A stretch of 64,000 nt of DNA from Syncephalis fuscata (taxonomy: Eukaryota > Zoopagomycota > Zoopagomycetes > Zoopagales > Piptocephalidaceae): NCBI GenBank assembly GCA_025786725.1, contig JAHLTZ010000023.1:248001-312000 (forward strand), read 5' to 3'. Under the pieces are notes generated by a model, which was not told the origin of the DNA, ran no database searches, and saw nothing but the letters and a program-made list of their open reading frames with translations. How positions within the stretch are numbered: position 1 is the first letter of the stretch; every line of letters begins with the position of its first letter. The translations under genes were made by a program, and so were the position numbers. Below are positions 23,748 through 35,962 of this stretch, one piece after another.

Positions 23748-24812
23748 GCACATGATGCAAACAATTAATGTTATTGTGTAATCAGTCATGATAGAAACAA
23801 ATATAGCTGTATGTAAACTAGCGCTATATTGTATAAACTATACAGCATTATAATCGATAGAATATACTGTTATAGCTATTGGTAGTTTAGTTGATATTTA
23901 AATAAATTTATAGCATCAGTAAAATAGATTTATTTGGTTTATTGTAATTTGACTCCCACATCTGTCCCCAAAGCACAATTCGTTCCAATCAGAATTATGC
24001 CGTTATGATGCACAACATAGTTATATTACTTTCTATTAGAATACTGTTAATAAATTGATTTGAATACATAATGTAACATACTATTTGGTTTTTTTGGAAC
24101 GTTTGAAGTCAATTATTATTGTTGTTGGCCATGTGTAGAAAGATTGATCGAATATTAATAGAAGCCATATGATTGCAATTCCATGTCATTCCTCATTACT
24201 TCTATTGCTTGTCTGTCATACTACACATCAAATTGTTATATGATTTACTTCTTTTCTATTTTGTTTCTGTTTACTTGAACATATTTGCATATTATAATAA
24301 TTATATTATAATCGCAATTATTTTATTTTTACACCTGTAGACCATTTCAACAAAGATGTTTAACAATTCAGTGTAAAAAGCCTTTTATTTTATTAAATGT
24401 TATTTCAACTTTAACTAATACCGTAATGTGCATATTTAGTTACATCATTGTATTGATAATTGCACATGAATTAATTAATGTTGGATGTAATATTATACAT
24501 GTTATAGTAATGGATGCGTGTTTAATTGTATTTAAAAGTGTTGAGAGATGAAATGGATGAATAAAAATGTGGGAGTTAAAGCACAGTAGCTTTGTACTTA
24601 TAATTAAACACAATAGTGCGAGATTGGCCATAAAGAGGCTATGTAGCTAGTTGATACAATAAGCATCAATGGTGTATACATATGACAAATATAGATTGTA
24701 AACACAACAGAGAATTGGAAATGAACAGTACGGATATATATAGTTAGTTAGTTAGTTAGTCTAATGGCAATGTAAACTACAAGCATGGCAGATGAATGTA
24801 GTACAGCCTAAT
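23748..24812. other. AT-rich intergenic region, convergent 3' ends
   Basis: A 1.07 kb AT-rich spacer lies between the Crinkler-like gene and the minus-strand hotdog gene. It contains ATTTATTTGG/AATAAA-like signals near 23900-23930 and a short (TTAG)n run at about 24743-24762. No gene seen. Confidence 0.6.
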
Positions 24813-25496
24813 CTACAAACGGCTGCGAAGTATATGAGAGAAACGATCGTTATTGTTGTTTTTGTTAATTGGTATGCCTTTAGTCATGCATGTCCGCATC
24901 TCAGGCGTGAATGGAAGAGCACGATGTAGCACTGGATGGAGCATAACGGAAGTGATTTCAGCGATGGCTAGCGTGTGTCGTTGGACCAATTCATCATTGT
25001 CAGTTCGTGGCCGTTCAACAAAAAGATGCAATGCCAATATACATGATGATTTGGCAACGCTACAAATGGTAATATCAATATAGACTTTTTCAAGACGATA
25101 ACCTTCGCCTAAAAATTGGAAATCACAGTTATTAATACACGATTAATCATTATGGCACTAGTACTACTTACCAACATAACGAAGGCGCTGTTCTAGATTG
25201 GCCATAACTACGTTAGGAATGCCTTGTGCCTCGTATCCGCTAACGTGAGCCACCCATTCCATAATACTTTTCTTATAGCCTAGCGGCAACTCTAGTACAT
25301 CCATCCAAAAGATGGCAGTCGTATCGGCAATATAGCGACAAAGTACGGCCGAATCCAAATGATCGGCAACATTGAGATCGGAGAAATTGATAGTACGCGA
25401 GTATTGGTGTGTATAGGCAGGCAGCGTACGAAGCCGTGGTGGCTCTACAGCAGCAGGCACTGCTCGGTGTTCCATTTCGTTAGTAATGGCGGCCAT
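24813..25496 (-). CDS. Hotdog-fold thioesterase-like protein
   Basis: Two exons (25496-25172 and 25108-24813) form 206 residues with consistent phases. The segment INFSDLNVADHLDSAVLCRY has the arrangement of 4HBT-type acyl thioesterases: a D-x-N/D before a short helix entry with H-L, then an aromatic-rich helix (IADTTAIFWMDVL). Later strands (NLEQRLRYVGEGYRLEKVY, then CSVAKSSCILALHLFVE) fit the second half of the hotdog sheet. Substrate unknown; thioesterase activity is inference. An AG acceptor near 25537 and an in-frame run upstream of the ATG suggest that it may instead be the 3' part of the gene at 25699-26355, though the phases do not match without one extra base. Confidence 0.5.
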
Positions 25497-25698
25497 GTTG
25501 CTAATAATATTTGATGGATAATAGCGGGATTGGGTCTAAATAAAAACATAATATTAGTTTAATTCATTCATTATATCATTATTATTATTATCAAATGTAC
25601 AAAAAAACAATCTGCAAATTAAGGTATAAACAACACTATTTTATCAAAACAAATTTACAAATAGATAATAAATAAAGCATATAAATGAAAATACTTAC

Positions 25699-26355
25699 AG
25701 TAATTGAACAATGTATTTAGTGAAATATGAAATTGTATATGACAGCTGACTATAGTGTAAAGGATTGGCGTTGTTCTCGATAAATATCAAAGGAATGACT
25801 ATAACGTTGCGAATGCTAATATAGCGATCGTTGGCATAAATTGTAAAAAACGAAGATTGGTTGAGTGATTGCTTGCTAACGAGAACAGCTGCTGGTCGGC
25901 GGCTAGTTATATACAATCGTCGACTTGAACCGCTACTATATTCCTGAGAAATTATTGATGGCTGACTATCCGTGCTTGTCATGTTGTACGGCCGCATCCT
26001 TGACTCTGCTGTGATCACATTATCCTTACTAAGCATACTCATAAGCACAGTAGTGATTTGTATACTAGGCCTCACTTGGTCCAACCGCCAGGAGATGTCG
26101 TCGTTCAGGTCCATGTGATTGCTTTGCTCCTTTTCCTCTTTGCAGCGATTATTGCTATGGGAATTGCTGTTATCATTTGATGCTCGGTTATGCTGGATGA
26201 CTGGATGCATGACTATATGGAAGGGTGGCCAGTGAGGTATGAGAGTATTTGTACAAATGGCACCGTAATGCATGCAGCCTTCCCACGCATACACACTATC
26301 GGCGGTAAGAGTTGTCGTTGGTCTAGCTGCTGACCGCGCTTCTGAGGGGTAGGTA
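25699..26355 (-). CDS. Hypothetical protein, possibly 5' part of the hotdog gene
   Basis: An open frame runs from a CAG acceptor-like site at about 26356 to a GTAAGT donor at 25698 (TTACT|GTAAGT), about 218 residues. It contains YAWEGCMHYGAIC, WPPFHIVMHPVIQHN, an Asn/Ser-rich linker with charged residues, then a Ser-rich region and IRNVIVIPLIFIENN. No family recognised. No ATG starts the frame, so a first exon upstream is expected near the divergent AUH promoter. The donor at its end and the acceptor before the next gene suggest one transcript with 24813-25496, but joining them breaks the frame by one base. Confidence 0.35.
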
Positions 26356-26538
26356 CTGGTAAAAAACGTGTTTTAGTAATTTAAAAAACACGCAGCTTCA
26401 TTTGGTGTATACACGCGTGCGTGTGTGTGCATCATCCGCATCTGGTCATGACGTCTCGCCTCGTTTCTCTGCTTTCTTGTTCTTTCCTTTCTCACTAGCA
26501 CTTGCTATTGCCGCTGCAGCTGTTATTGTTTTTCCGAA

Positions 26539-28023
26539 ATGTTTTCCCTTGCTAGGCCACTCCATCTACAGTCGAGACCGCTGCACCAGGTCTGCGCACG
26601 TGCCTGCCATCTAACGAAACCTTGGCCGGCGATTAGACATCTTATTACTGATGCTGCAGCAAGTGAGCAAGAATGCTTCACTGAACACTTGACCAAGGAG
26701 GATGCTGGTAAGCTTCTCCTTACGTGTGCAAGGCCTTGACAACTGCTGATCCTTTAGTATGACCGCTTGTGCACGGCCCTCCTTAGGCATTGCTGTACTC
26801 AACTTGAATCGACCTAAAGCAAAGAATGCACTATCGCGTGCACTGGTTGATAGCTTTCGTAGTGAAATAGACACACTACGGTACAACAAGTAAGTATAGT
26901 TTATATAATAGCATAAAGTACTGTTGTTTATTATAAAACATCATATTCAGGGATACTCGAGTAGTTATTGTACGAAGTCTTGTCGATGGTGTATTCTGTG
27001 CCGGTGCAGATCTAAAGGTGACGAGAATGCATAGTCGGTCCTATTGTACACCGCTGACGTCACGAACCAACAGGAACGTGTTACAATGACCCCGAATGAA
27101 GTGGCTAAATTCTTGCACACATTAAGACAAGCATACCGTGAATTAGAGGTAATACAATTTATATTATGTATATGCATATCATTAATGCACATGCTGTACA
27201 CGGATAGACATTACCCATTCCAACCATTGCTGCAGTTGATGGTGCTGCACTTGGGGGAGGAATTGAGATGGCACTTTGCTGTGATTTCCGTGTAGCCGGA
27301 CCCGGTGCAAAAATCGGTCTTCCTGAGACAAAACTGGCTATTATTCCGGGTAAATTTAAACAGCTGTTTTTTGCTTATTAATTAAACACTAACTGTGGTC
27401 GGTGGTAACGTATATTAGAGCTGGTGGTACACAGCGGCTTACACGCTTGGTGGGTATTGATAAGGCCAAACTGTTAATATACACTGGTCGAATTCTCGAT
27501 AATGTTAGTGCGGAGAACTATGGTAGGTTTGGTCGACGATTCAATGCATCACTGACTAATTGTACATTGGATAAGTATAGGCGTGGTTACCCAAGCTATT
27601 AGAAAAGAGACTGCGTATGATGGTGCGCTTTCCTTGGCTCGAGAAATGCTTCCTCAAGGTAAGTAAATAGCTAATGAGTTTTGCAGCAATGGCTCATTAT
27701 TAATTGACAATACATACACTGTGGTAGGACCCATTGCTATGCGTATGGCAAAACTAGCAATTGATTATGGCGGCCCATTGGATTTGTAAGTAAAAATATG
27801 CTATTTTTAGCACAATAAATAATGTAGCACTAATTTATATTGCTAATAAACTAGGGAAACTGGCCTTGAGTTTGAGCAAAGATGTTATGCGCAAGTTATT
27901 CCTACAGAGGATAGAATGGAAGGTACAAATAGTGTAATGGTACATATTGACTTGTGATTTACTCTATGTTTAGGACTAAAGGCTTTTCGCGAAAAACGTA
28001 AACCAATCTACCATGGCCAATAA
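26539..28023 (+). CDS. AUH: Enoyl-CoA hydratase family, AUH-like (methylglutaconyl-CoA hydratase), mitochondrial
   Basis: AUH hydrates 3-methylglutaconyl-CoA in leucine breakdown and is mitochondrial. The gene has ten short exons, starting with a basic, Ser/Leu-rich presequence ([17 protein letters not shown]). Crotonase motifs are all present: [21 protein letters not shown] (oxyanion hole), [23 protein letters not shown] (second oxyanion glycines), [10 protein letters not shown] followed by GGTQRL, and [15 protein letters not shown]. The C-terminus, [19 protein letters not shown], is the diagnostic AUH ending. Exons: 26539-26707, 26758-26889, 26951-27017, 27074-27148, 27208-27349, 27419-27522, 27581-27658, 27728-27785, 27855-27922 and 27974-28023. 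A base seems to be missing at the exon 2 start (near 26757) and another at the exon 6 start (near 27418); with both, the protein is 314 residues. It is divergent from the gene at 25699-26355. Confidence 0.92.
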
Positions 28024-28202
28024 ACAAATGTACGGTTGTTCACTGTACAAAGAAAAATAGTAATAATTATTATGTTTAAATAACTAGCTTTTATTTAACA
28101 AATGTTTAATGTGTTTTATAAATTTGATATTTGCTAGCATGACGTTCATGAATAATAATTATAATTCTGTTACTTTATCAATAAAAGTATGTTCAGTAAA
28201 TA

Positions 28203-29850
28203 TTATGCGTCGAGTGACAAAGCACTGTCTTTGCGCGAAGTATAATCCGTTGCTAGTCTTGCAGAGAACTTGGCAGTTTGCGGTGTTTGTATATCACTGT
28301 GGCTGTACTTTGTAAGACTGTGATCCAAGGACACAAATCGGTCATGTGTCGAGCTTTCCTCTACTGGTGGGCGCAGCAATAAAATAATAGATGCATTTTG
28401 AGCAATATGCATTAACATAGAAACTATATGTAGTGGGATGGCATTATTTGGAGTGCGTCGCAAATCAGGCTGTGCTAGTCCTGCCAGTAGAATAACGCCC
28501 AAAATCAAATGCGTTGCGCACTGTACTGTAGACAGTTGCATTAGACGTAGTGTTGTTTCACGAGTAGTCCATGTGATGGCGACACGTCGTCTCTGTTGGC
28601 GGAATAACAGTACGAAAAATAGAAAGGCACCAAAAAATGCCAGCCGAGTTATTGCACCAATAGCGAGTGCACTAATGGACCAGGTTCCACTGGCCAGCCA
28701 GCCAACCATCACGAGCCATACAGTGGGCTTGGGCGCTAGATGTAAGGCGCAGGCTGCAATGCCGTAAAGCATATTTAGCACCGAAGCTACATAATGAATA
28801 CGTCGAGACATTCGTTTTTGACGAAGCATTACTTTGGCCCAAAATATGATGAGGGCAGATTCGCCAAGTGTCGTAAGCAGATTGCTAAGCGCAAGTAGAA
28901 TGGCGCGTGGTGTTGCAGGCAATGCCGGTATTTCACCTATACCACGAGATAGCAGGCCAATCAGGCATAGTGTGTAAATCCAGTTGGCCACAGTGGAATT
29001 GAGCTCTTTTTGCAGCCATAGAACTCGAAGCCGATAGACGCCGTACATGAGAAATAACACAGCCATGCCGACAAAGCTATAGACAAGTCCAAGTAAACCG
29101 ACATTTTCAAGTATCTGAAGCCATTGGCCAGATTCCTCGGTTAGAATAGCTCGAACACTTTCGGTATCGGTACTGGATAAAACTTCGGCAAGTTGCGCTG
29201 CTCTTAATGGTGAGTAAAAGGCAATCGATAACAGTGCATCCGTATGATTAGCGCTATACGCTTTTAATAATGGCTGCCGACATGGTAGTTCAAGCCAGGA
29301 TCCGCAGTAACGTTCATTAGGCCCACCAGGTACCGGATTTTGAGAAGGTAATATAATTCCCTCCAACCTGCGGCTTTGTTTGGTTGCCATAATGTTATGG
29401 ATGATCTATGAATATCATTAAAATGGTCAGCTAATATAAAATAACTAACACGCCACCTACCTCTAAATGAGACGAGCATTTGTGTAAAAGTGGGTGTTCT
29501 TCTTTCTCTTCAAAGGCAACAACGGCTAGCGTTTCTTTAAGTTCTGCCCATCCTGTATCCACTTGACTTAGTGTTTTTATCGGCCACTTTGGTTTGCAGC
29601 TACTGTCGATATGAACTAGCAATGCTCGGCCATCAGGTATTGATTTGTAACCATAAGGTTCACTATTATGCTCAAACCAAATGGCTGTAGAAACAGCAAC
29701 CTCAAAGCCAGTTATCCAGCTAAGTGTCAATGTGGCATCCACGCTGTTTCTCGTTAAGAGAAGCGCCAAAACTGCAGCAGCAAAATGTATCATGGGCAAG
29801 GATAGTGATACAAGTGAATAATGTCGATACATCGCATTGCTATTGGCCAT
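28203..29850 (-). CDS. Seven-helix membrane protein with lumenal/extracellular N-terminal domain
   Basis: Two exons (29850-29461 and 29405-28203, in phase) give 530 residues. The ATG at 29848-29850 is chosen because a signal-peptide-like stretch follows (SLVSLSLPMIHFAAAVLALL). A domain of about 160 residues with a few Cys follows; its beta-strand/Cys spacing (DGRALLVHIDSSC ... LAVVAFEE ... KCSSHL ... GIILPS) loosely recalls a protease-associated domain. Then come about seven hydrophobic helices (GLLGLVYSFVGMAVLFLMY, WIYTLCLIGLLSR, ILLALSNLLTTLGESALIIFW, VLNMLYGIAACALHL, ISALAIGAITRLAFFGAFLFFVLLF, CATHLILGVILLAGL, HIVSMLMHIAQNASIILLL) and a Ser/Thr-rich cytosolic tail. The layout resembles a receptor, but no known receptor family is recognised. 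It is convergent with AUH, 179 bp between stop codons. Confidence 0.65.
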
Positions 29851-31524
29851 AGTTGGTGTAACTGCAATAAATATAATGCCTACACAGTCCAATTAGTAAA
29901 AGTCAAAATAAAAACCTGTTACACTTATACATACACACAAGTGTTATTGCTTGCAAAAAATATATGATAGATTGATAGCTTTAAAGTAGCATCAATACTA
30001 TTAATTTCAATAGGATGAATATCTTGACTAGTGGAACTAATCAAGTAGTATGGTAATAATGAGGCCGTTAAAATGTAAGCTAATAATAATAATTGTAATA
30101 ATAATAACAGTAAAAAATAATAATAATAAAATTGCAGTAAATTGAATAGACGCAAAGAAAAATCTACTTCTATGCAAAATTTCTAGTAAGCGGTTCCTCG
30201 AGAGAGATGGCTGAAACGTAACAGCTCAGGAAAGTGTAAAAAAGAATGATACGGTGAAAAAGAAAAATCTGTAGACCGTTGGCCTAACTAATATAATGAT
30301 GAAAAAAAGAATTTATTTGTTGGAATTTAACAAAGCATCGTTTTTAGACACGAGTATTTGACTGGATTCAAAGGGCCGATTGCTAGCAGGAGCTGACTGG
30401 CTAAATAGAACTAAAAAAGGATATAAAACAGAAATTGTCCATGTGAAGGAGAAATTTTTTGACGTCGTTTTCCATTTATGGTAATATAATTCGAGTGTAG
30501 TTTCAAGTCTGTCGGATGGACTATGAAATTACTATTTTTTAACTAAACCACATGGTGGCTGGCTTGCCATGAAACCGTATATTTGCACCATTAATACGAC
30601 ATAGTGTAAAGAAAGAACCGCTATGATACCAAGGGCAGCTTCAGCTGATACTCACTGGAAACAATTGCAATTGTATGTGTTGTTATATCCTACATTTACC
30701 GATATATCTTGTCAGCATGATGTATAGATGCAATCGAGATGGTCAAGGCAAACAAAGCATAGTACTGTGACGGCTGATTTATGCATTTGCAATAAACATG
30801 TGCTTTTTAACAACCTGGATATGACGAGCCATGTTGTTACAATACAGTATTTGACAAATAGGTCTAACTGCCAAGCCCAAATGAAGTTTAAAGCGTGGTA
30901 TTATAAACATTCGAAGTAATAAGCCGCCTATGCTTTAAATCAATTTCAACTTGACACAAGTTTGGAATTCATTCGGTAATTCTCTATCCGCACCAAATAC
31001 TAGTCGAGTCATACTTATTGTATATAATTTAACACTTTGTTTGCTATATTTACTGATCCTGACAATACCACTGTTCCGCTCGTTTTAATCTAGAAATATA
31101 AAACTTCAATAGAGTACAGTAAATGAATGTGCTAGTCAAATAGTTCTAAACGAATGTTATTCAATAGTATTAAATGTCAATTATTTACACTACATTGTAA
31201 TTATATTGGACCAAATAACAATAAAACAATACTAATGTGAATATCACTATTTTATTAAAGGTAAGTAGTCATTTGTGTATTTTGAATATAGAATGACTGC
31301 CTATCTTTTAACATTCAGTAACTATTTATTTATTTGTATTTATTCTTGTTATAGTTACTATACTAATACTAAATAATTTATTGGCTATTTAATATGATTT
31401 AAAATTAGATGACTAAATTTAATACCATTTGCGCAACTAAGTTAAATACTTATTTTGTTTAATAAATAGCTAATATATTGTTTATTCACTAACTATACTA
31501 CTAATAGTGCCAATAAAACTATTT

Positions 31525-32078
31525 ATAAAGTAAAGCTAGCTGTTTAGTTATTAAATAACCTTACCTAGCAGTTAATTACCATCAGCTAAATGGATATGTG
31601 GTGGCAATATGACCAAACAGAGTTTAACCTCCGATGAATATGATAAATATGCAACAACAAAGCATGAGCAACAATGGCAGGTTGTAGCGTTTAAGGCTTA
31701 ATAAACAAAATAATTTATGTCTATTGCAATTAGAACTAGCAATAAGCAAACAATGCATTGGAATAAAGGTGACCAAAATACTGTAAAATAAGATATAGTA
31801 AAATAAATAATAAAGAGGATTGAACTATGATTTAATAAATTGCTTATTAATATTACTCATCAATCAGCTTCATTTCCAGCAACCCGACTGTCTCATTCAA
31901 CTCTATGGATGCTATCAAATGCAGCTATTTGGCCATTAAATCATACTAAACTGTTAATAAAAACATTTGTTTAATAGCATGAAATGTCATATAGATAAAA
32001 CAGCATTAAAAGGTTATATAGCAGTGATACTTTTATAATAATAGCTGTTTGTTACTTTAATAAAATCTAAAAATGCTG
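31525..32078 (+). repeat. 555-bp dispersed repeat, copy 1
   Basis: This copy is nearly identical (about four differences seen by eye in 555 bp) to 41170-41727 in the same orientation. It begins ATAAAGTAAAGCTAGC and ends near AATAAAATCTAAAA. I see no terminal inverted repeats and no clear target duplication. A 30-residue ORF (31609-31701) is identical in both copies. The very high identity implies recent copying or gene conversion. Confidence 0.9.
31609..31701 (+). CDS. Short ORF inside the 555-bp repeat (copy 1)
   Basis: This 30-residue frame starts MTKQSLTSDEYDKY and ends VVAFKA-stop. Composition is protein-like (charged and aromatic residues mixed) and unlike the flanking AT-rich DNA. It could be a captured gene fragment or a terminal exon carried by the repeat. 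Coding status is unproven. Confidence 0.2.
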   Translation: MTKQSLTSDEYDKYATTKHEQQWQVVAFKA

Positions 32079-33062
32079 TCTTTTGTCATTAGCTCTATGA
32101 GTAAATATAAAGCAACACTGTTATAATAGATGAAACAGATAGTATATTTATTAATTGTATTATTAGTATGTTTTATGTTGCACGTGCAAATCAATAGAGC
32201 AAACGTGTATATAATATATTCATATCTAGAAATTCAATGCTGTTATCATGCATATCAGGTATGTATAAAGATATAGATTTATTGCTTATTGAGTAAGTGC
32301 GAACTGTTATATGCCTGTCCATGTCCAATGCAATGTGGTATTTCATGTCAAGGCAATGGTTGTCGTATGGTATAGCAGCGTGATATCAATGCCAGAAGAA
32401 ACACGCATAGTGTGTCCAGTACAGCGGCAAATGACTTACCGAAGTTTTTTATCCTTTCATAGCTTCATACTATAAGAAATTAAGTTCATGCTGTTGCGAC
32501 ATTATCATAAGCAAAATAGAATAGTTTATTGTAAATAGCGCGAGACTATTCACTACAAGTATGTGTATATTTTCAATATTTGCTAATAAACAGCGAATAT
32601 TATAATATTGTGGCAGGTTCATTTTTGCTTAAATAAGGCGGAGTTGACATTACATTGCATCCACAAATCGTTCATTTCAACAGCGGAAACTGACGACAAT
32701 TAGATATTAAAAATCTAAACTGAGCGCAATGCTTGCTTGTTATCTATCGGAATTGTATTGGCCGCTCGTTGGTAGGCAGTCCTTGCAGCATGAGCCCCTT
32801 ACTTTTTCTCACTCGTTCTTCTTCCTCACCCGCACATTCCCTTTCTCGCTTCCTTTTATTACCTTTCCCCGTATTACTAGTTATTATCCCGCTAGCCCAG
32901 CACGCTATCCTCCTACATATCTCATAACGCCATCTTAAAGCACAAGTCTTGCTTTCCCTGGACTGCTGTAGCCTGTCCAGTAGTACTATTATAGATAGCG
33001 ACCGATTTACCCCTTCCTTCTTGTTTTGTTGTTAATACTGCAGAGCAATCACTAGGGGAACA

Positions 33063-34408
33063 ATGAGTCGTTGTGACCGCCCGCACCAGACCACTATGAA
33101 AGCGGGCCTTGCCACTTCTACTCCTCCCCCCGTTTCTATCTACTCCTTCGCTGCTTCTACGTGCACGGTGAAAAATGTGCCTCCAGTGGATATTCAAGTG
33201 CATAGACCAGATACCGTGCCGTTTCCGTCGTACAGTGAAAGTGAGAGTGCGAGTAATAGGTGAGCTATATCTGAGGTGTCCCGATTAGCACGTGGCTTAT
33301 TTGTATAATCCTGTTTTTTGCTATATTTAACACGCATGTCTACCCGATTGCATGATTGGTTTAATTGCTATCTATTCTGCAGCAACTACTTGATGGCAAT
33401 ACCAAAGGCAAATAGTTTGAACGTTTGTCCATCATCCACGCCGGTCGAGGAGTTAAGTGAGACTGCCAGTATGCTTGGCAAACACTTGACATTTGCTGCT
33501 GCGGATGATGCCATTTTTGACCGCATCTGTAAACAGCTAGACGATTTGCTTGTTTCAGCTGAAGAAGCCATTTTTGCTCCAGTATTAATTGACAATGAGT
33601 ATAACAACGAAACGACGACGACGACGACTATGAAGAAGATTATGAAAGCTATAATCAAAGCTATTATCAAAATTCTAATAATACTATTCCCATAGGCGTT
33701 TCGTATAATCGTTGCCATAGCTTTTTACAGAATATCGACGTTCAAACTAACGATTTGCTGAATCGGCCATACAAAGTACCTACTAGGCGTTTTTCGTATC
33801 AAATGCCTGCGGCCCCACTGTCACCATCGATTCCGAATTCCTGTCATGATAAAAATGCCCAATTATGCGATTTTTATCAATTCCCATCAAAATCAGATAG
33901 TCATTTACCATACGACTCATCTGATAATCGTACTGTAAAATATCATTACACCGATCAGTACCATAACGAATCTAACAATTTATTAACACCAGTAGCTGCA
34001 GTCACGCCAGTGCAGCCATGCTATTTACATTTATCAATTGAGCAACAACAACAACAACAGCAGCAGCAGCAGAGACAACAACAACAACCATGTAATTTAC
34101 CAGAATCTTTAAACGAGCTATCATTGGCTTGTCGTCGGTGTGAGAAAAAACAACAAACACCACTGGAGCTACTTGGTGAATTTCCCATACTAGTTTATCA
34201 TTTATATAATCGTATATCAGCATTAGCAGGATGGCTGGTCCGTTTAATTCTAGCATGCTGGACTCATCGTGGTATGTTAATTCGCGTATTGTTTAAAATA
34301 ATACCAACTTTGCGACAACGTCTTCGAAGAAATGACAAGCTAGTATGTGAATCGTGCCGTCGCGTCATCACTAAAAAGAATGATGCCTCTACAAACACTG
34401 AGCCTTAA
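33063..34408 (+). CDS. Hypothetical protein with a C-terminal membrane anchor and CxxC motif
   Basis: Two exons: 33063-33259 and 33383-34408 (intron GTGAGC...CTGCAG). One base appears to be missing at AAA 33610-33612; with it the exons make 407 residues. Features in order: a Ser/Pro-rich N-terminus, a helical acidic segment (ADDAIFDRICKQLDDLLVSAEEAIF), an Asp/Glu/Tyr/Asn/Gln-rich low-complexity stretch, a long disordered region with poly-Gln, a CRRCEKK motif, a hydrophobic helix (ISALAGWLVRLILACW), a basic helix, and a final CESCRR motif. The two CxxC pairs could bind metal. No family recognised. A pyrimidine-rich tract lies just upstream. Confidence 0.5.
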
Positions 34409-35962
34409 CTTTGAACTAGTTAAATTTTGCACATATACTAATCACAAATATTAGACGTTTATTCTTGCATTTATATAATATTGACAAATTTGCATTATTG
34501 CATCATTTTATTTACAGTTTATTTAACTTATTATTTGCTAATCAAAATATCAATAAAAATACTACTGGTGTTTACAAACACTATTTATTTAATTATATAC
34601 CAAACCTAGCAGCATTGTTTCTAGGGAATTTAGAAAATACACTGTTTTTAAATTTCATCATAATATATTCCTCTTTTTTAAATTTATTTATCAATAAAAT
34701 CATTTTTTGTTTGCCTCACCTTTGTTTTTTTGTAATGACTTTATCACCGATTAAATAGTCTTTAATGGCATGTTTTCTTTTTTATAGCTGTTTCATTAGT
34801 AGTTTGTATTTGTTTTTCAATAAAAACGTTTATTTCAACATCACTATTGTTTCAATACTATTAGTACTAGTTTTTACATGACATATTTCTTGTATTGTAT
34901 TTTTTTAGTTGCATCTGCTACAAGTATATTGTTGAAAGTCTTTTAACAAATAAAACACAATTGGCATTGCCATTAATATTGCTACAATTAACTAACTACG
35001 TAAATAAACAAAGTTTTAAATTAAAATTACTGCATTTATTGTAGTTACCTTTTTTCCATCAGGCAATTTTAACTTTGTAGCTTTTATTATTTAATAATAT
35101 TATAAATATATAATACTGTTACTCAAATAACAGTAAAAATGTTTTTTATAATCCAATTCATTTAGTATATTATCATAATTTATACAATTACAATTTTTGT
35201 TATAAATATGCTAATTTAAGCTATTGTTATAAATTAAAGGGATTTGATACTAATAATATTTTTTTATTAAATTAATATTAAAACATTTGACTAAGCTACT
35301 ATTTCTATTTCTTTTCCTCTTTGGTTACTTGGCCAATGCTACATCATTTTATTAATAGAATTAATAGTATCATTATCAAAATCACATGAAAACCATTAAA
35401 ATATTTAATATTGTACTGGATAATCTTTACTAGGCCAGTTTTCTGCTTTCTGCCAGCCAAAACAAACTGACATTTGTTGCTGGAACGTCTTCATGAGGAT
35501 AAATAAGCTGTAATCTTGTTGAATCGCTACTTTCTCTTTTAAAATTGCAACCGTTAACAAGCTTAAACTCGTCAACAGCGGCCCTTAGTTTTTCGATACT
35601 ATTAAATACAGCTTTTTAAATAATTTGGTAGACATTTGGTAGATTTTTTAGAACGGCGATTTTGGTAAATAAAATTTAAAACGGTGTATTTTTCTAAATT
35701 CTTTTTTAATAACCATTTAAAATAAATAATGCTATTTATTGTGTTTATTATAGTAATTGTGTTATAGTACAACATTGAACAATGATACCATTGTACCAAA
35801 ATATGTAAATGTACTATCGCGATCTCCCCAATGAGATATGTTACCATCGGTGAATTAATTGTCCGTTATCAACTTCCTATTGATCCTCGTGCACCCCTTT
35901 TACAGTCAGGTGCAGTTTTTCAACCTTTTCTCATTCTCCTTGCTTCATTCTAAATTGTAATT
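34409..35962. other. AT-rich intergenic region
   Basis: A 1.55 kb, extremely AT-rich region with many TTTATT and AATAAA-like words. No gene, RNA or repeat supported. The last 100 bp before the SEC14-like start is richer in CT (CCTTTTCTCATTCTCCTTGC), a likely core promoter or leader. Confidence 0.6.

Larger units (their letters stand above)
29851..33062. other. Intergenic region with a 555-bp repeat
   Basis: A 3.2 kb region, mostly very AT-rich, lies between the seven-helix gene and the unknown gene at 33063. It contains the repeat copy at 31525-32078 and a strong pyrimidine-rich tract at about 32800-32930, just upstream of the next gene and probably part of its promoter or leader. No protein gene is supported apart from the short ORF in the repeat. 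Confidence 0.5.
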
